Shown: positions 27,264-36,263 of the stretch, piece after piece
Numbering within the stretch: position 1 is the stretch's first letter
Layout of the letters: each line of letters starts with the position of its first letter
Source of the DNA: a virus
Length of the DNA: 39,941 bases
Virus record (IMG/VR): IMGVR_UViG_3300020214_000044
Span: 1 to 39,941 of that record
Strand: one strand, 5' to 3'
Notes under the pieces: model-generated
What the model was told of the DNA's origin: nothing
The model's database searches: none
The model's input: only the letters and a program-made list of their open reading frames with translations
Program-made: the position numbers and the translations under genes

Positions 27264-30200
27264 ATGCCGCTATGGATTCTCCTCGCGGTCCTCGTGGCTC
27301 TTGCTCTGCCTACCTCCGGGGCGTGGGCCACGGGGCCGCAATTCGGGCCACTGTCCGGTGGCGGTGGCGTCGTTGCCAAGACGTGCTCTGCCGGCGACTT
27401 CTTCTCCGCTGTCGATGGCGGTGGGAACTTCACCTGTTCCACGTCTGCCGGTAGCGGTGACATCACCGCTGTCGGTGACTGTGCGAACGGTGCGTGCTTC
27501 GACGGGACCAGCGGCACGACGCTGACTGCTGCGGCTGCCGGTACGTTCGTCCTCAACTCGCAGACGAGCACATACGTCAGCGTGGACACGAATAACGACA
27601 GCACCAACGCTGGATTTGTCATCGGCAGGGACGCGAGTGGAGCTGGTGCGACTGCCCTGTTTCGTGTTATCGAGGGCGGTTACGCCGACTTGAGAAACGG
27701 AACCGACCTTCGGTTTCACGACACGGACGACAGCAATTACGTGATGCTGTCTGCGCCTGCGCTCGGTGCGAACTGGACGTTCACTCTGCCTGCCGACGAT
27801 GGCGCGCCGAACCAGTTCCTCCAGACAGACGGCTCTGGCGTGGCAACGTGGGCCACGGTCGACACCTCGACCACGAACGAGATCGAAGTCGTGGACGAGG
27901 CGTACTCGGCGGCCAACTTCAACGGGGGCACGACGAGTGGCGTCTCGCAGGACGACCTCTACGACCTGATCCATGCCGGGGACGCCGACGACGATGGGAA
28001 GCCGGACATCCTCGATACGACGACCAACGGGTTCGTCAAGACGACGGGTGGCACCGGGGCGATCTCGATTGACACGAACACGTACCTGACCACAGCCGCT
28101 CCGGTGGATGCGACCTACATCACGCAGACATCGAACGGGACTTTGACCAACGAGCAAGCGATGGGCGCGCTCGGTACCGGTATCGTGATCAATACGACGA
28201 CGACCGGTGTGCAGTCGATCTACGCCGGTACGAGTTGCACCAATCAGTTCCCGCGCTCATTGAATGCGAGCGGTGCCGCGACGTGTGCGAGTGTGGCCGT
28301 GTCCACGGACACGACCGGCAACTTCGTCGCGACGGTCGCAGGCACGTCGAACGAGATCACCAGCACGGGGTCTGGCTCAAACAACGCTGCCGTCACGATG
28401 TCTCTGCCGGCGACCATCGACCTCGGCGGCAAGGACTCGTTCGAGGTGCCAAACAGCGCGGCACCGTCCACCACCGTGTTCGGACAGATCGCAGGGGACA
28501 ACAACGAATGGGGGACTAACCGTGGTGCGCTTCAGTTCTTCGACGGGACATCGGAAACGATTCTCATCGGGGTGCTGGAGAGCGTTCCGCCTTCTGACAA
28601 GTCTGTTCCACGGTTTGACAATTCGACCAAGACGATTTCGTGGAGTAGCTCTAGTGCCATCGTCCCAGATGCGGGCGCTGGAGGTACGGCTACGCGCGTT
28701 CCCTACTGGAGTGACGCGGACACTCTTACCGACGAGGCTGCGTTTACCTACAACGCAGGTACCGACACCCTGACGGCGGTCAATTTTGCTGGTAATGCCT
28801 CGACGGCGACCACGGCCACGACGGCGATCGTGGCGACCACGGCGACCACGGCGAACGACCTGTCCAATGGTGGCGTCAATCTTCTGCTGCCCGACATCGA
28901 CGGGACTGGCTTGAGCATCAACACCATCCCCGACCCAGACGAGCTGTTCGTTGATGGGGCAGAGTTGGCCACCGTGACTTGGGGCAGTGGCAGTGCGGTC
29001 AACTGGACCTTCAACGCTTCGGCTGGCACCGACCCATCCATCTCCTTCGGAGACAACGCCATCGACTTCAACGCCAGTGGTCTGACTTTGGGCGACACGG
29101 ATAACGCGAGCATCACCTTCGACAATTTCGGGGTTAACCCGTCTATCACTGGTGGGCCGAACGAACTCATCTTTGACGTCAATAAATTCACGCTCGGGAA
29201 TGGTGGTCCATCTTCCATCGACCTTGTGAGTAACCTTGCCGGGGCCACGGATCCCATCTTGAGGTACGGCAATGCAGCACTCACGGTGGTCAACGCTGGG
29301 CTCGTCCTGAGCACTACTTCCGGTCAGGGGTTACAGGGTGGTGGACTGTCGACTGACTGTGACGGTTTGACGAGTAAGCTGCTCTGGGACACCACCTCAA
29401 AACAGTTCTCTTGCGGCACGGACCAGACCGGCGCTGGCACGGAGAACACGCTTCTCGCTGGGCGTGCTGGCACCGGCAACGACACGATCATTTCGACGGG
29501 TGCCACCGGCACGCTCTACGGCAGCAACAACGCTTCGGGCAGTTCGCTCACTTTGCGCGCAACAAGCGACAACACGACGAGCGGCGAGATCGACCTCAAC
29601 GCGCCGACCGTCCAACTTTACCAGTCGTTCCCCCCATCGAACACGACTGCTCAGATCCTGATGAAAGCCACGCCAACCTCGACGCTTTCGGGCAGCGGCG
29701 TGAACTACACGATGGTTGAGTCGGCTCCGGTATTCTCTACCGAAGACGTGTCTGCCATCGCTCACTTCTCGGTGCGCGGTTCGCTCGCGCGAACTGGTTC
29801 GGTTGGTGGGGCGCTCTACGCTGCTGTTGGCTTCCTGAATGACCCGACGTTTACGAGCACCACGTCAGGTGGGCCGCTGTTTCAGGATGCGTTTTACGAC
29901 AGCACGTCCATCGCCCAGACGGCAGGGACGGCGGTGCAGAACAACTGGGTGCCGATCTCATTCCTGTCCCAGCCCGAGATTGCGGCGACGGGAACAGCGA
30001 GCCTCACGGTTGCCAAGATGTACGGAGCCCATATGAGCCCCGGATTCGAGGAGGTGTTTGGCGCAACGCTCGCGCTCACCGATTACGCCGGGATCAGCGT
30101 AGCCACCCCGCGCGAAACCGCAGCATCATCCGGCACGCCCGCGATTACGAACTACATCGGCGTTCGGCTTGAGGATCTGGCGCTTGCTGGGGTGGTCACG

Positions 30201-31781
30201 AATCCGATCTCGGTGCTGTCGGAGGGTACGACGACTCAGATGCGACATGCGGGACCGGCTCGATTTGGCGCGACGGGCGCCCCGGCTACTTCGCCAGTCT
30301 CGTTCGACCTCGACGTGCAAGGGCCGACGAACATCAACGACTATCTGGAGATCGGTGAGGGCATCGCGGATCTCACGACCAACACGGTCAGTGTCGTTGA
30401 CTTTCAGCCGTCCACTAATCTCGACATCACTGGGAATGGCACGCTGCGAGGAATGAACTTCAGTCCAACTACAACCACGACGACCGCCGGTCCAGTCATC
30501 GCTGGGTTCCAATTTGCTCCGGCACTAACGCATTCGGGGTCTGGTGTTGATGTTCCGCAGGTGTACACGATTAACGTGGAGGGAACCTCTACTACAACTG
30601 GAACCGACACCTACTCGACCGCCTCACTCATGCGCCACGTCAGAACCTACACGACCGCTACCACAGACGCCGATCCCGTATCGTCGCTCATAGCAATACT
30701 AAATAATCCAACGGTAAGTTCAACAGGAGCATCCGGTACGGTTAATGTTACTACCGTGGGGTCCTTGAAACATAATCCGACCGTTTCTCTCAATGCGTCT
30801 GGCACCACGATGACACTACTGGAAGACATAGGGGTACAAGTTGTCGGCAACTACACCGAGACGACGGGGACGCTGAACGTCACGAATCGCACCGGCTTTA
30901 AGTTTAACGATGTCGCTAATACCGGCGCCTCGGTTGAGAATAACATCGGCTTGGACATCGCGGCGCTCTCCACGGCGACAAACAACATCGGCATCCGCAA
31001 CGCCGACACGACAGTCAACACACCGCCAGCAACGGTGACTGTTGGTGCTGGATTTACGCTATCCCCAGCCGCAACATCTTCAAAGATCAACGCAGCGACT
31101 GCGCGCACGTCGAGCACAACCACTGCGATCAATGACGGTGTCGCGGATGGTCAGGTTTTCACCGTGATCAACGTGGACACCACGGACATCATTACGATCA
31201 AGGATCAGGCAAATACCCAACTGGGGAACGATTGCGTGCTTATGCCGCGATCCTCGCTCATCGTGCAGTGGTCGTCCGACGCTTCCGACTGGATCAAGGT
31301 GGCGTGCTCTACTGCGGATCTGGCTCCGATCACTAAGAAGGTTGCATCGGACGTGACGAATGCCACGACGAACATCGCTGATATCACCGGACTCACCGGC
31401 TACCCGATGGTCAGCGGGGCGCGCTATCGTATCCAGGGAAGGCTCATCTACTCCACGTCTACCGCTACGACCGACATTGATCTCGCATTCAATTTGTCGG
31501 CGGCGACCTCCTCCAGTATCGACGTGACGACTCAGTGCCAACTCACAACGGCGACCGCAACCACGACAACCGTGAACTATGCTCGGCACACCGACGATGA
31601 CACCAAGGTGTGGGTGGCCGATACGGGTATCGTCAGCAACCAGGTGTGCCTCATCGAAGGAACCATTCTCAATGGCAACGCGAATGGAACTCTGGACTTG
31701 AGGCAGGCAGCGCACGGGGCTGGTGTGCTGACCATTGTTGCCACCGGCTCTTACGCCACCATTGAGAGGATGCCGCTGTGA
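27264..31781 (+). CDS. Giant fibre or spike protein with N-terminal signal peptide (1505 aa)
   Basis: Residues 1-23 (MPLWILLAVLVALALPTSGA, then WA) form a signal peptide. The body is a long, repetitive, beta-rich Thr/Ser/Gly/Asn sequence with many short strand motifs, e.g. TATTATTAIVATTATTA (about 512-531) and GDITAVGDC, as in tail fibres or adhesins. The C-terminal 250 residues (from about ITIKDQANTQLGND) have a globular look and probably carry the tip or trimerisation domain. GGGAGGG precedes ATG. A patch near 30661-30840 has visibly lower GC than the rest. Receptor binding is a likely role, but a secretion signal on it is unusual. Confidence 0.7.
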   Translation: MPLWILLAVLVALALPTSGAWATGPQFGPLSGGGGVVAKTCSAGDFFSAVDGGGNFTCSTSAGSGDITAVGDCANGACFDGTSGTTLTAAAAGTFVLNSQTSTYVSVDTNNDSTNAGFVIGRDASGAGATALFRVIEGGYADLRNGTDLRFHDTDDSNYVMLSAPALGANWTFTLPADDGAPNQFLQTDGSGVATWATVDTSTTNEIEVVDEAYSAANFNGGTTSGVSQDDLYDLIHAGDADDDGKPDILDTTTNGFVKTTGGTGAISIDTNTYLTTAAPVDATYITQTSNGTLTNEQAMGALGTGIVINTTTTGVQSIYAGTSCTNQFPRSLNASGAATCASVAVSTDTTGNFVATVAGTSNEITSTGSGSNNAAVTMSLPATIDLGGKDSFEVPNSAAPSTTVFGQIAGDNNEWGTNRGALQFFDGTSETILIGVLESVPPSDKSVPRFDNSTKTISWSSSSAIVPDAGAGGTATRVPYWSDADTLTDEAAFTYNAGTDTLTAVNFAGNASTATTATTAIVATTATTANDLSNGGVNLLLPDIDGTGLSINTIPDPDELFVDGAELATVTWGSGSAVNWTFNASAGTDPSISFGDNAIDFNASGLTLGDTDNASITFDNFGVNPSITGGPNELIFDVNKFTLGNGGPSSIDLVSNLAGATDPILRYGNAALTVVNAGLVLSTTSGQGLQGGGLSTDCDGLTSKLLWDTTSKQFSCGTDQTGAGTENTLLAGRAGTGNDTIISTGATGTLYGSNNASGSSLTLRATSDNTTSGEIDLNAPTVQLYQSFPPSNTTAQILMKATPTSTLSGSGVNYTMVESAPVFSTEDVSAIAHFSVRGSLARTGSVGGALYAAVGFLNDPTFTSTTSGGPLFQDAFYDSTSIAQTAGTAVQNNWVPISFLSQPEIAATGTASLTVAKMYGAHMSPGFEEVFGATLALTDYAGISVATPRETAASSGTPAITNYIGVRLEDLALAGVVTNPISVLSEGTTTQMRHAGPARFGATGAPATSPVSFDLDVQGPTNINDYLEIGEGIADLTTNTVSVVDFQPSTNLDITGNGTLRGMNFSPTTTTTTAGPVIAGFQFAPALTHSGSGVDVPQVYTINVEGTSTTTGTDTYSTASLMRHVRTYTTATTDADPVSSLIAILNNPTVSSTGASGTVNVTTVGSLKHNPTVSLNASGTTMTLLEDIGVQVVGNYTETTGTLNVTNRTGFKFNDVANTGASVENNIGLDIAALSTATNNIGIRNADTTVNTPPATVTVGAGFTLSPAATSSKINAATARTSSTTTAINDGVADGQVFTVINVDTTDIITIKDQANTQLGNDCVLMPRSSLIVQWSSDASDWIKVACSTADLAPITKKVASDVTNATTNIADITGLTGYPMVSGARYRIQGRLIYSTSTATTDIDLAFNLSAATSSSIDVTTQCQLTTATATTTTVNYARHTDDDTKVWVADTGIVSNQVCLIEGTILNGNANGTLDLRQAAHGAGVLTIVATGSYATIERMPL

Positions 31782-32098
31782 ACAAGCTGAAGTGGGTCGC
31801 GTGGCTCTTGGTCCTCGTGCCCGCCGTGGCATGGGGGTTGTCATTCACGAAGAACGAGGTTCGGGTGGACGAACTCCGGGTGTGCATCCAGCGGACGCAG
31901 GGAGATCCGGCGTTCATCCTGTTCTTCAAGACCTTCGATACTGATGGCTCACTGGTGCGCGAGTTCGCTGGCCGAGATGTCTGGAACCAGTTGAACGCCA
32001 CCCAGAAGAACCAACTTCGCGACATCATGAATGCGGTCGCGGATGAGATCTATTCGCAGGAAGCCATTCCTACGCCCTCTCCGGTGCCAACGCCGTAA
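31778..32098 (+). CDS. Secreted small protein with signal peptide and Pro/Thr tail (106 aa)
   Basis: GTG at 31778 overlaps the fibre stop (GTGA). MNKLKWVAWLLVLVPAVAWG is a signal peptide or signal anchor. The mature domain is short (FTKNEVRVDELRVCIQ, one Cys) with a helix, and it ends in PTPSPVPTP. Right after its stop, in the -1 frame, a hydrophobic helix reads on toward the endolysin. This could be a Pro-linked membrane anchor if frameshifting occurs. Confidence 0.65.
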   Translation: MNKLKWVAWLLVLVPAVAWGLSFTKNEVRVDELRVCIQRTQGDPAFILFFKTFDTDGSLVREFAGRDVWNQLNATQKNQLRDIMNAVADEIYSQEAIPTPSPVPTP

Positions 32099-32100
32099 CC

Positions 32101-32172
32101 ATTGAAGCTGCCATATGGGGGTTAATTCTCGCCTTTGCCATTGGTTATCTCGCATGGTTGGTAAGTAGATGA
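32101..32172 (+). CDS. Cryptic hydrophobic (holin-like) frame with no canonical start
   Basis: The frame reads ATT GAA GCT GCC and encodes a single membrane span (AAIWGLILAFAIGYLAWLV), ending SR. Its TGA overlaps the endolysin ATG (ATGA), the coupling style of real gene pairs in this genome. No ATG, GTG or TTG lies in frame between the upstream stop at 32044 and the hydrophobic stretch; only ATT (32101) or ATA (32113) would serve. It may be reached by a -1 frameshift from the 31778 gene, or be a decayed gene. The peptide would fit a holin or signal-anchor role. Confidence 0.4.
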   Translation: MEAAIWGLILAFAIGYLAWLVSR

Positions 32173-32537
32173 CTAAGTCAGATGCACGCATCCTGATGCT
32201 CCGCGCCATGGCGCACCTCATCGAGACGGCGCACGAGCGCGGCATCCGCTTCATCGTCCACGAGTTCTACCGGACGCAGGAGCGGCAGAACCAGATGGTC
32301 GCGCAGCGCCTAAGCAAGGTCAGCCGCAGCCAGCATCAGGACTGGCTGGCGATCGACCTCGTGCTGCTTGGCGACAAGGATCAGGCGATCTGGACAGACC
32401 ACCCGCACTACCACGAACTGGGCAAGGTTTGGCGAGAGTTCCACCCGCTGTGCAGATGGGGCGGCGACTGGAAGTCATTTGTGGATATGGTGCATTTCGA
32501 GATCAGCAAGAAGTGGGCTGAATGGAGTGACCCATGA
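32169..32537 (+). CDS. Endolysin, L-alanyl-D-glutamate/VanY-like peptidase (M15 family)
   Basis: The 122-residue protein has the zinc-peptidase pattern of M15 lysins: HEFYRTQERQN, SQHQDWLAIDL (His and Asp metal ligands), GGDWKSFVDMVHFEI (final His). No signal peptide. Such lysins cut peptide cross-links in the cell wall and need a holin. ATG at 32169 overlaps the hydrophobic frame, and its stop overlaps the next gene (ATGA). Confidence 0.9.
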   Translation: MTKSDARILMLRAMAHLIETAHERGIRFIVHEFYRTQERQNQMVAQRLSKVSRSQHQDWLAIDLVLLGDKDQAIWTDHPHYHELGKVWREFHPLCRWGGDWKSFVDMVHFEISKKWAEWSDP

Positions 32538-32809
32538 TTGCTGTTTTCGAGTACCTGATTTCCCACAACCTGCTGACGCCCGGTGTCTTGGCGGTCGCAA
32601 TGGCTGCCGTAGCCTACCAGCAGAACAAGAGTGTGCGTGAGATACAGGGCGAGATGAAGGTCATGGCACAGCAGCAGGTTGAGACGGCGAAGGTTCTTGC
32701 CACCGTGTCCGCGATCTTGGAGCGCATGGACGAAACCGGGACGCGAGCGGAGCTTCGGCACCGTGAGGGAGTCCAGGGACGCTGGGAATCTAGGGCCGGG
32801 AAACTATAG
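32534..32809 (+). CDS. Membrane protein, holin or spanin-like (91 aa)
   Basis: ATG at 32534 overlaps the endolysin stop. The N-terminal half (about residues 8-28, SHNLLTPGVLAVAMAAVAYQ) is one hydrophobic span. The rest is a charged, coiled-coil-like helix (REIQGEMKVMAQQQVETAKV) with a basic end. One membrane helix plus a coiled coil fits an inner-membrane spanin subunit or a class of holins. I cannot choose. Confidence 0.65.
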   Translation: MIAVFEYLISHNLLTPGVLAVAMAAVAYQQNKSVREIQGEMKVMAQQQVETAKVLATVSAILERMDETGTRAELRHREGVQGRWESRAGKL

Positions 32810-32853
32810 CGCGATGCTTGCCAGATGCGCGGAAATTTCGTAAGGAGCGAAAT

Positions 32854-33024
32854 GTGAAGAAGTCAGGCATGGTAGTCGACAAGATGCGTGGCTCCGTGAC
32901 CGGCGTCGCTGGTCGGACGTTCATGGCTAAGAAGCCTGTTGTCGTGCAGCGTAAGCAGGGGCATCTGGAGCGCCCGGCGTCGCAGGAGCTTGCGGTCGGT
33001 ATCAAGGGCAAGGACTGCTGCTAG
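32854..33024 (+). CDS. Small basic hypothetical protein (56 aa)
   Basis: GTG at 32854 has AAGGAG about seven bases upstream, an excellent site. The protein is basic (KKSGMVVDKMRGSVTGVAGR) and ends in IKGKDCC, with two adjacent Cys. It may bind nucleic acid or the capsid. It is followed one base later by another small gene. Confidence 0.6.
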   Translation: MKKSGMVVDKMRGSVTGVAGRTFMAKKPVVVQRKQGHLERPASQELAVGIKGKDCC

Positions 33025-33168
33025 ATGCAGGCCGACTTGGATCGTATGCGACTTGAGTACGAGCGCATGAAGGAGAAGCAGGACCGAACCGGGAAGTACG
33101 GTCGGATTCGCTTCTGGGACAACATGGCCTACGATTGGGACGACGACGACGAGGAGGAAGCGGAGTGA
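33025..33168 (+). CDS. Small coiled-coil protein with acidic tail (47 aa)
   Basis: The ATG follows the TAG of the previous gene directly, with AAGGA upstream. The first part (MQADLDRMRLEYERMKEKQD) is a charged amphipathic helix. The end is a run of Asp and Glu (DWDDDDEEEAE). Acidic tails of this kind occur in scaffold-related or DNA-mimic proteins. Stop overlaps the next start (GTGA). Confidence 0.6.
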   Translation: MQADLDRMRLEYERMKEKQDRTGKYGRIRFWDNMAYDWDDDDEEEAE

Positions 33169-33698
33169 AGCTGCGCCACCTCCACGCCGTCGATGACGAA
33201 GCTCGCGTTCTCGCCGCTGAGAACCGGGAGACGTGGCAGGATGCCATCGCTGGCTACTGCGCGCGGCGGAAGAAGACCTTGGAAGCCGAGTACGCGACCA
33301 AGGCGAGCTTCGACCGCGCCGCGATCCGGCTGCAGGCCAAGTGCCTCACCGAGATCCTTGGCCTGCTTACGCAGGGCGTCATAAAGATCCCCGACACGCC
33401 GGCAGTGATCGAGCGCCGCGTGGACGAGGATAGTTCGGACTACCTCGTGCGCCTGGGCTCGCTGCTGACGCCGGCGGGCTGGGAGGCGAATGTCCTGCCG
33501 GTCCTGTTGGAGCGGCGTACGCAGGCGATGTCGGCGGCGTTCGAGGACGACGACGAGGAGCGCAACGTCGCCCTTGTGACAGAGATCGACTATTTGCATC
33601 GCTTCCTGAACTCCGTGGCGCAGAAGGCGCAGGAGGCTCGGGGCACTCGCGGGATGTCGGCCCGCTCGGCCAAACGGCACCACGAGGCGGCTATGTAG
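33165..33698 (+). CDS. Hypothetical protein preceding the scaffold (177 aa)
   Basis: GTG at 33165 overlaps the upstream stop; the Gly/Arg-rich extension of the longer frame is discarded. The product is helical and rich in Leu, Ala, Arg and Glu (KTLEAEYATKASFDRAAIRL and IDYLHRFLNSVAQKAQEARG). No catalytic motif. Immediate proximity to scaffold and capsid genes suggests a morphogenesis role; not shown. Confidence 0.65.
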   Translation: MKLRHLHAVDDEARVLAAENRETWQDAIAGYCARRKKTLEAEYATKASFDRAAIRLQAKCLTEILGLLTQGVIKIPDTPAVIERRVDEDSSDYLVRLGSLLTPAGWEANVLPVLLERRTQAMSAAFEDDDEERNVALVTEIDYLHRFLNSVAQKAQEARGTRGMSARSAKRHHEAAM

Positions 33699-33699
33699 A

Positions 33700-34446
33700 G
33701 TGTCGGAGGTAGCGCAGCCCGAGGCCATTTCTCGGGACGACTTCATGCAGTTCCAGCAGCAGGTCGCTCAGTTCGCGCAGGCGCAGGCGAACGAGGTCGC
33801 GAACCTGAAGCAGCAGCTAGCGGCGAAGGCGCAGACCGCGCAGCCGCAGCAGCCCAATCTCCCGCCGGATGTCGACGAAAAGCTCCGCGAGGAGATCATC
33901 GGCAACCCGCGTCGGTACACGGCAGAGGTCGTCGCAATCGCCAAGAAGCAGGCGCGCGACGAGATCATGTCGGAGATCCAGAAGGACCAACTTGCCCGCG
34001 AGCAGCAGGCGATGGCGCAGGCGTTCTGGGGACAGTTCTACGGCCACAACGGAGACCTGCAGGCGTGGCAGGGCGAGGTCGCGCGGTACTTCTCGCAGAC
34101 CGACCCGAACGCCGACCCGTCCGCGCGTGCCAATTGGGCAGCGGAGCAGGTTCGCGGGCAGCTTGCGGAGTCGTCCAAGCAGCAGCGCATGGCAGAGGAG
34201 CGGCAGAAGCGCGGTGCGCGGCAGGCGGCTGGTGCGCCGGGCAACATGGCGTTCCCGCCGATGGCACAGGACGGCCTGATGGACAACGGCCCCGAGAGAC
34301 TGTCGTCGAAGGACGTGCTGATCGAGGCGATGGCAGAGCATGAGCAGTCTCGGGCGAGACGGATGTGGCACAACATCGACACGCCCGAGTATCGGGCGGC
34401 GGCGAAGGATCGCGCGTCGCGAGTTGTACTTAAGAGGAGCGCCTAA
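33700..34446 (+). CDS. Scaffolding protein (putative)
   Basis: The 248-residue product is highly helical and rich in Gln, Ala and Glu, with no Cys, as typical of capsid scaffolds. Its N-terminal 60 residues are coiled-coil-like (FMQFQQQVAQFAQAQANEVA), the middle is helical with many Gln, and the C-terminus (SRARRMWHNIDTPEYRAAAK, then DRASRVVLKRSA) is basic, which in known scaffolds contacts the capsid protein. GTG start two bases after the previous stop. It lies just before the major capsid gene. Confidence 0.75.
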   Translation: MSEVAQPEAISRDDFMQFQQQVAQFAQAQANEVANLKQQLAAKAQTAQPQQPNLPPDVDEKLREEIIGNPRRYTAEVVAIAKKQARDEIMSEIQKDQLAREQQAMAQAFWGQFYGHNGDLQAWQGEVARYFSQTDPNADPSARANWAAEQVRGQLAESSKQQRMAEERQKRGARQAAGAPGNMAFPPMAQDGLMDNGPERLSSKDVLIEAMAEHEQSRARRMWHNIDTPEYRAAAKDRASRVVLKRSA

Positions 34447-34514
34447 GGGCGTTGGCGTGGCTTCGTCGAGTCGCGGAAGTCTAACCGTAGGGCACCACGG
34501 GTGGCATATGACAG

Positions 34515-35489
34515 GTGGCAGGACTCTCTTGGAACAACTCTGCTGAAAGGTTTTTCAGCAACAACACCCTGTCGCGCAAGTTCCGCGCGATGGGCCAGCC
34601 GATGGTTCGCTATCGCCAGTTCTGCGACAAGGACCCGCAGTACGGCAAGCGCAGCGGCCAGAAGCTCCTCTTCAACAAGAAGAGCGACGCATCGGGCAGC
34701 GCGATCGGTGGACGCATCATCGGTATCGGGCAGCCGATTCCGCGCGGGCGCTTCGAGACGTTCCAGGGCGAGTGTGTCGCTCTGCCGTCTGGCTACGCCA
34801 TCCCGTGGGAAGAGGAGTTCGAGACCTTTTCGGAGTTCGAGGTCCGCGACCCGATCAGTTCGACGCTGACCGACGACATGGTCAAGGCGCTCGACTGGCG
34901 AGCGTGGGACCAGTTCGACGACACCGACGTTGCGTACACGCCGCGCGGCGCGATCGACACTCCGACGTACGACTGGACTTTCAACAATGCGGTGCCGTCC
35001 AATGCGGCCACGCGCGACTGGCAGCTCTGGGACTACAAGAACATCATCGACGCCTTGAAGAAGGGCCGCTACGGCGGCAGCACCGGCAAGCAGGTTCCGC
35101 CGTGGGACGGCGTGAACTACATCTGCATCGGCGGTGTCGACTCGCTGCGCGCCCTGAAGGACGATCCCGATTGGGAGAAGGCGCAGTACTACGGCGACCC
35201 GGAGAAGCTGTTCTCTGGCGAGACGGGCCGCATCTACACTGGTCGCTGCATCGAGGACAACCACCTCGCGTCGACCATCAACGGCTTCAAGGGTGAGGCG
35301 GTCATCTTCGGTGCCGACGCGGTCATGGAGTGTGTCGCGACGCCCGAGGAGATCCGCGAGGGCATCCCCGGCGACTTCGGACGAGACATGGCGCTCGCTT
35401 GGTACTACCTCGGCGGGTTCAAGTGCATCTGGGATTTCAGCACCGATGGTGACAACCGGATCGTGAAGATTCGCGGCACCGCGAACTGA
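34515..35489 (+). CDS. Major capsid protein
   Basis: The 324 residues follow the scaffold and have the look of a HK97-fold capsid protein: an N-terminal MAGLSWNNSAERFFSNNTLS arm, an extended loop (KKSDASGSAIGGRIIGIGQP), and a spine helix region (LTDDMVKALDWRAWDQFDDT). The sequence is rich in Asp, Gly and Trp. It is reminiscent of N4 gp56-like capsid proteins but I cannot confirm that. GTG is the start; ribosome binding site is weak. It forms the head shell. Confidence 0.85.
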   Translation: MAGLSWNNSAERFFSNNTLSRKFRAMGQPMVRYRQFCDKDPQYGKRSGQKLLFNKKSDASGSAIGGRIIGIGQPIPRGRFETFQGECVALPSGYAIPWEEEFETFSEFEVRDPISSTLTDDMVKALDWRAWDQFDDTDVAYTPRGAIDTPTYDWTFNNAVPSNAATRDWQLWDYKNIIDALKKGRYGGSTGKQVPPWDGVNYICIGGVDSLRALKDDPDWEKAQYYGDPEKLFSGETGRIYTGRCIEDNHLASTINGFKGEAVIFGADAVMECVATPEEIREGIPGDFGRDMALAWYYLGGFKCIWDFSTDGDNRIVKIRGTAN

Positions 35490-35517
35490 TAGCCGGGAAG
35501 GGGCTTAGGAGAATACA

Positions 35518-35994
35518 ATGGCTGAAGGTTACAGCATTCCGGCACAGTACACGACCGGGACCATGGACATCTCGGGTGCGAACGCGGTCGAGGTGATCTT
35601 CGCGCGGCACTTCAAGCTGCTGGAGATCCGTGTGTTCGTGAGCGTTGTTACGGCGACTGCCGACGAGACCATGACGGTCACTCGTCGTGTTGTCCCCGGA
35701 CAGACCACGAGCGCGGTCAATATCGGTACGTTCGTCGTCCCGTCTGGCCTTGCGGTCGGCTCGGAGCGGCGCGTGTCGACGGCGGCCATCGCGGACACGC
35801 TGTTCAACTCGGGCGAAGGCTGCCACATTCTTTGTGGCAATTCGACCGGGACGGGTACCGTGTACTTCGCGCTTATCGGCTACCACTACGACGGCGACAA
35901 CCTGAATCCGCAGCGGGCGTTCACCACGACCAGCACCAAGGCGGTGTCGGGTGGTGCGGGGACGATCAGCTACGGAGCCATGACGGCGACCTGA
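35518..35994 (+). CDS. Putative capsid decoration or head-fibre protein (158 aa)
   Basis: A good AGGAGA site precedes the ATG. The protein is beta-rich (VEVIFARHFKLLEIRVFVSV, TVTRRVVPGQTTSAVN) with a Gly/Thr-rich end, consistent with a small jelly-roll. Its position directly after the capsid gene is typical of decoration proteins. Similar size and pattern to the products of 26345 and 37101. Confidence 0.65.
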   Translation: MAEGYSIPAQYTTGTMDISGANAVEVIFARHFKLLEIRVFVSVVTATADETMTVTRRVVPGQTTSAVNIGTFVVPSGLAVGSERRVSTAAIADTLFNSGEGCHILCGNSTGTGTVYFALIGYHYDGDNLNPQRAFTTTSTKAVSGGAGTISYGAMTAT

Positions 35995-36263
35995 TGACGA
36001 ACGACCTGGGCAAGCAGGGTTCGCGCCCTGGCTCGACGTATCAGGACATGCGTGCGAAGGCGCGGGCGGGGTCGCTCGCCGGGAAGTCCTATCCCGGCGA
36101 CGGCCTCCGCTCGGGTCCGAGCACCACGTCCGAGGGTGCGAAGGCCGCGCGCGTGGGCCAAGGCACGGCCATCGTGCGTCGGTCGCCGATCGGTAGCCCG
36201 AACACGGGCAATAGTCCGTATGAGCGGCAGCAGCCGAGGAAGCCCGGCGCAGAGGGCATGTGA
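35994..36263 (+). CDS. Basic, disordered small protein (89 aa)
   Basis: ATG at 35994 overlaps the previous stop (TGATG). The protein is Gly, Ser, Pro, Arg and Lys-rich (GKQGSRPGSTYQDMRAKARA) and lacks hydrophobic residues, so it is probably unstructured and may bind DNA or head protein. Stop overlaps the next start (GTGA). Confidence 0.6.
   Translation: MTNDLGKQGSRPGSTYQDMRAKARAGSLAGKSYPGDGLRSGPSTTSEGAKAARVGQGTAIVRRSPIGSPNTGNSPYERQQPRKPGAEGM

Noticed and set aside
27264-31781. Diversity-generating retroelement acting on the fibre gene
   Set aside because: No reverse transcriptase frame and no template/variable repeat pair are visible in the window.
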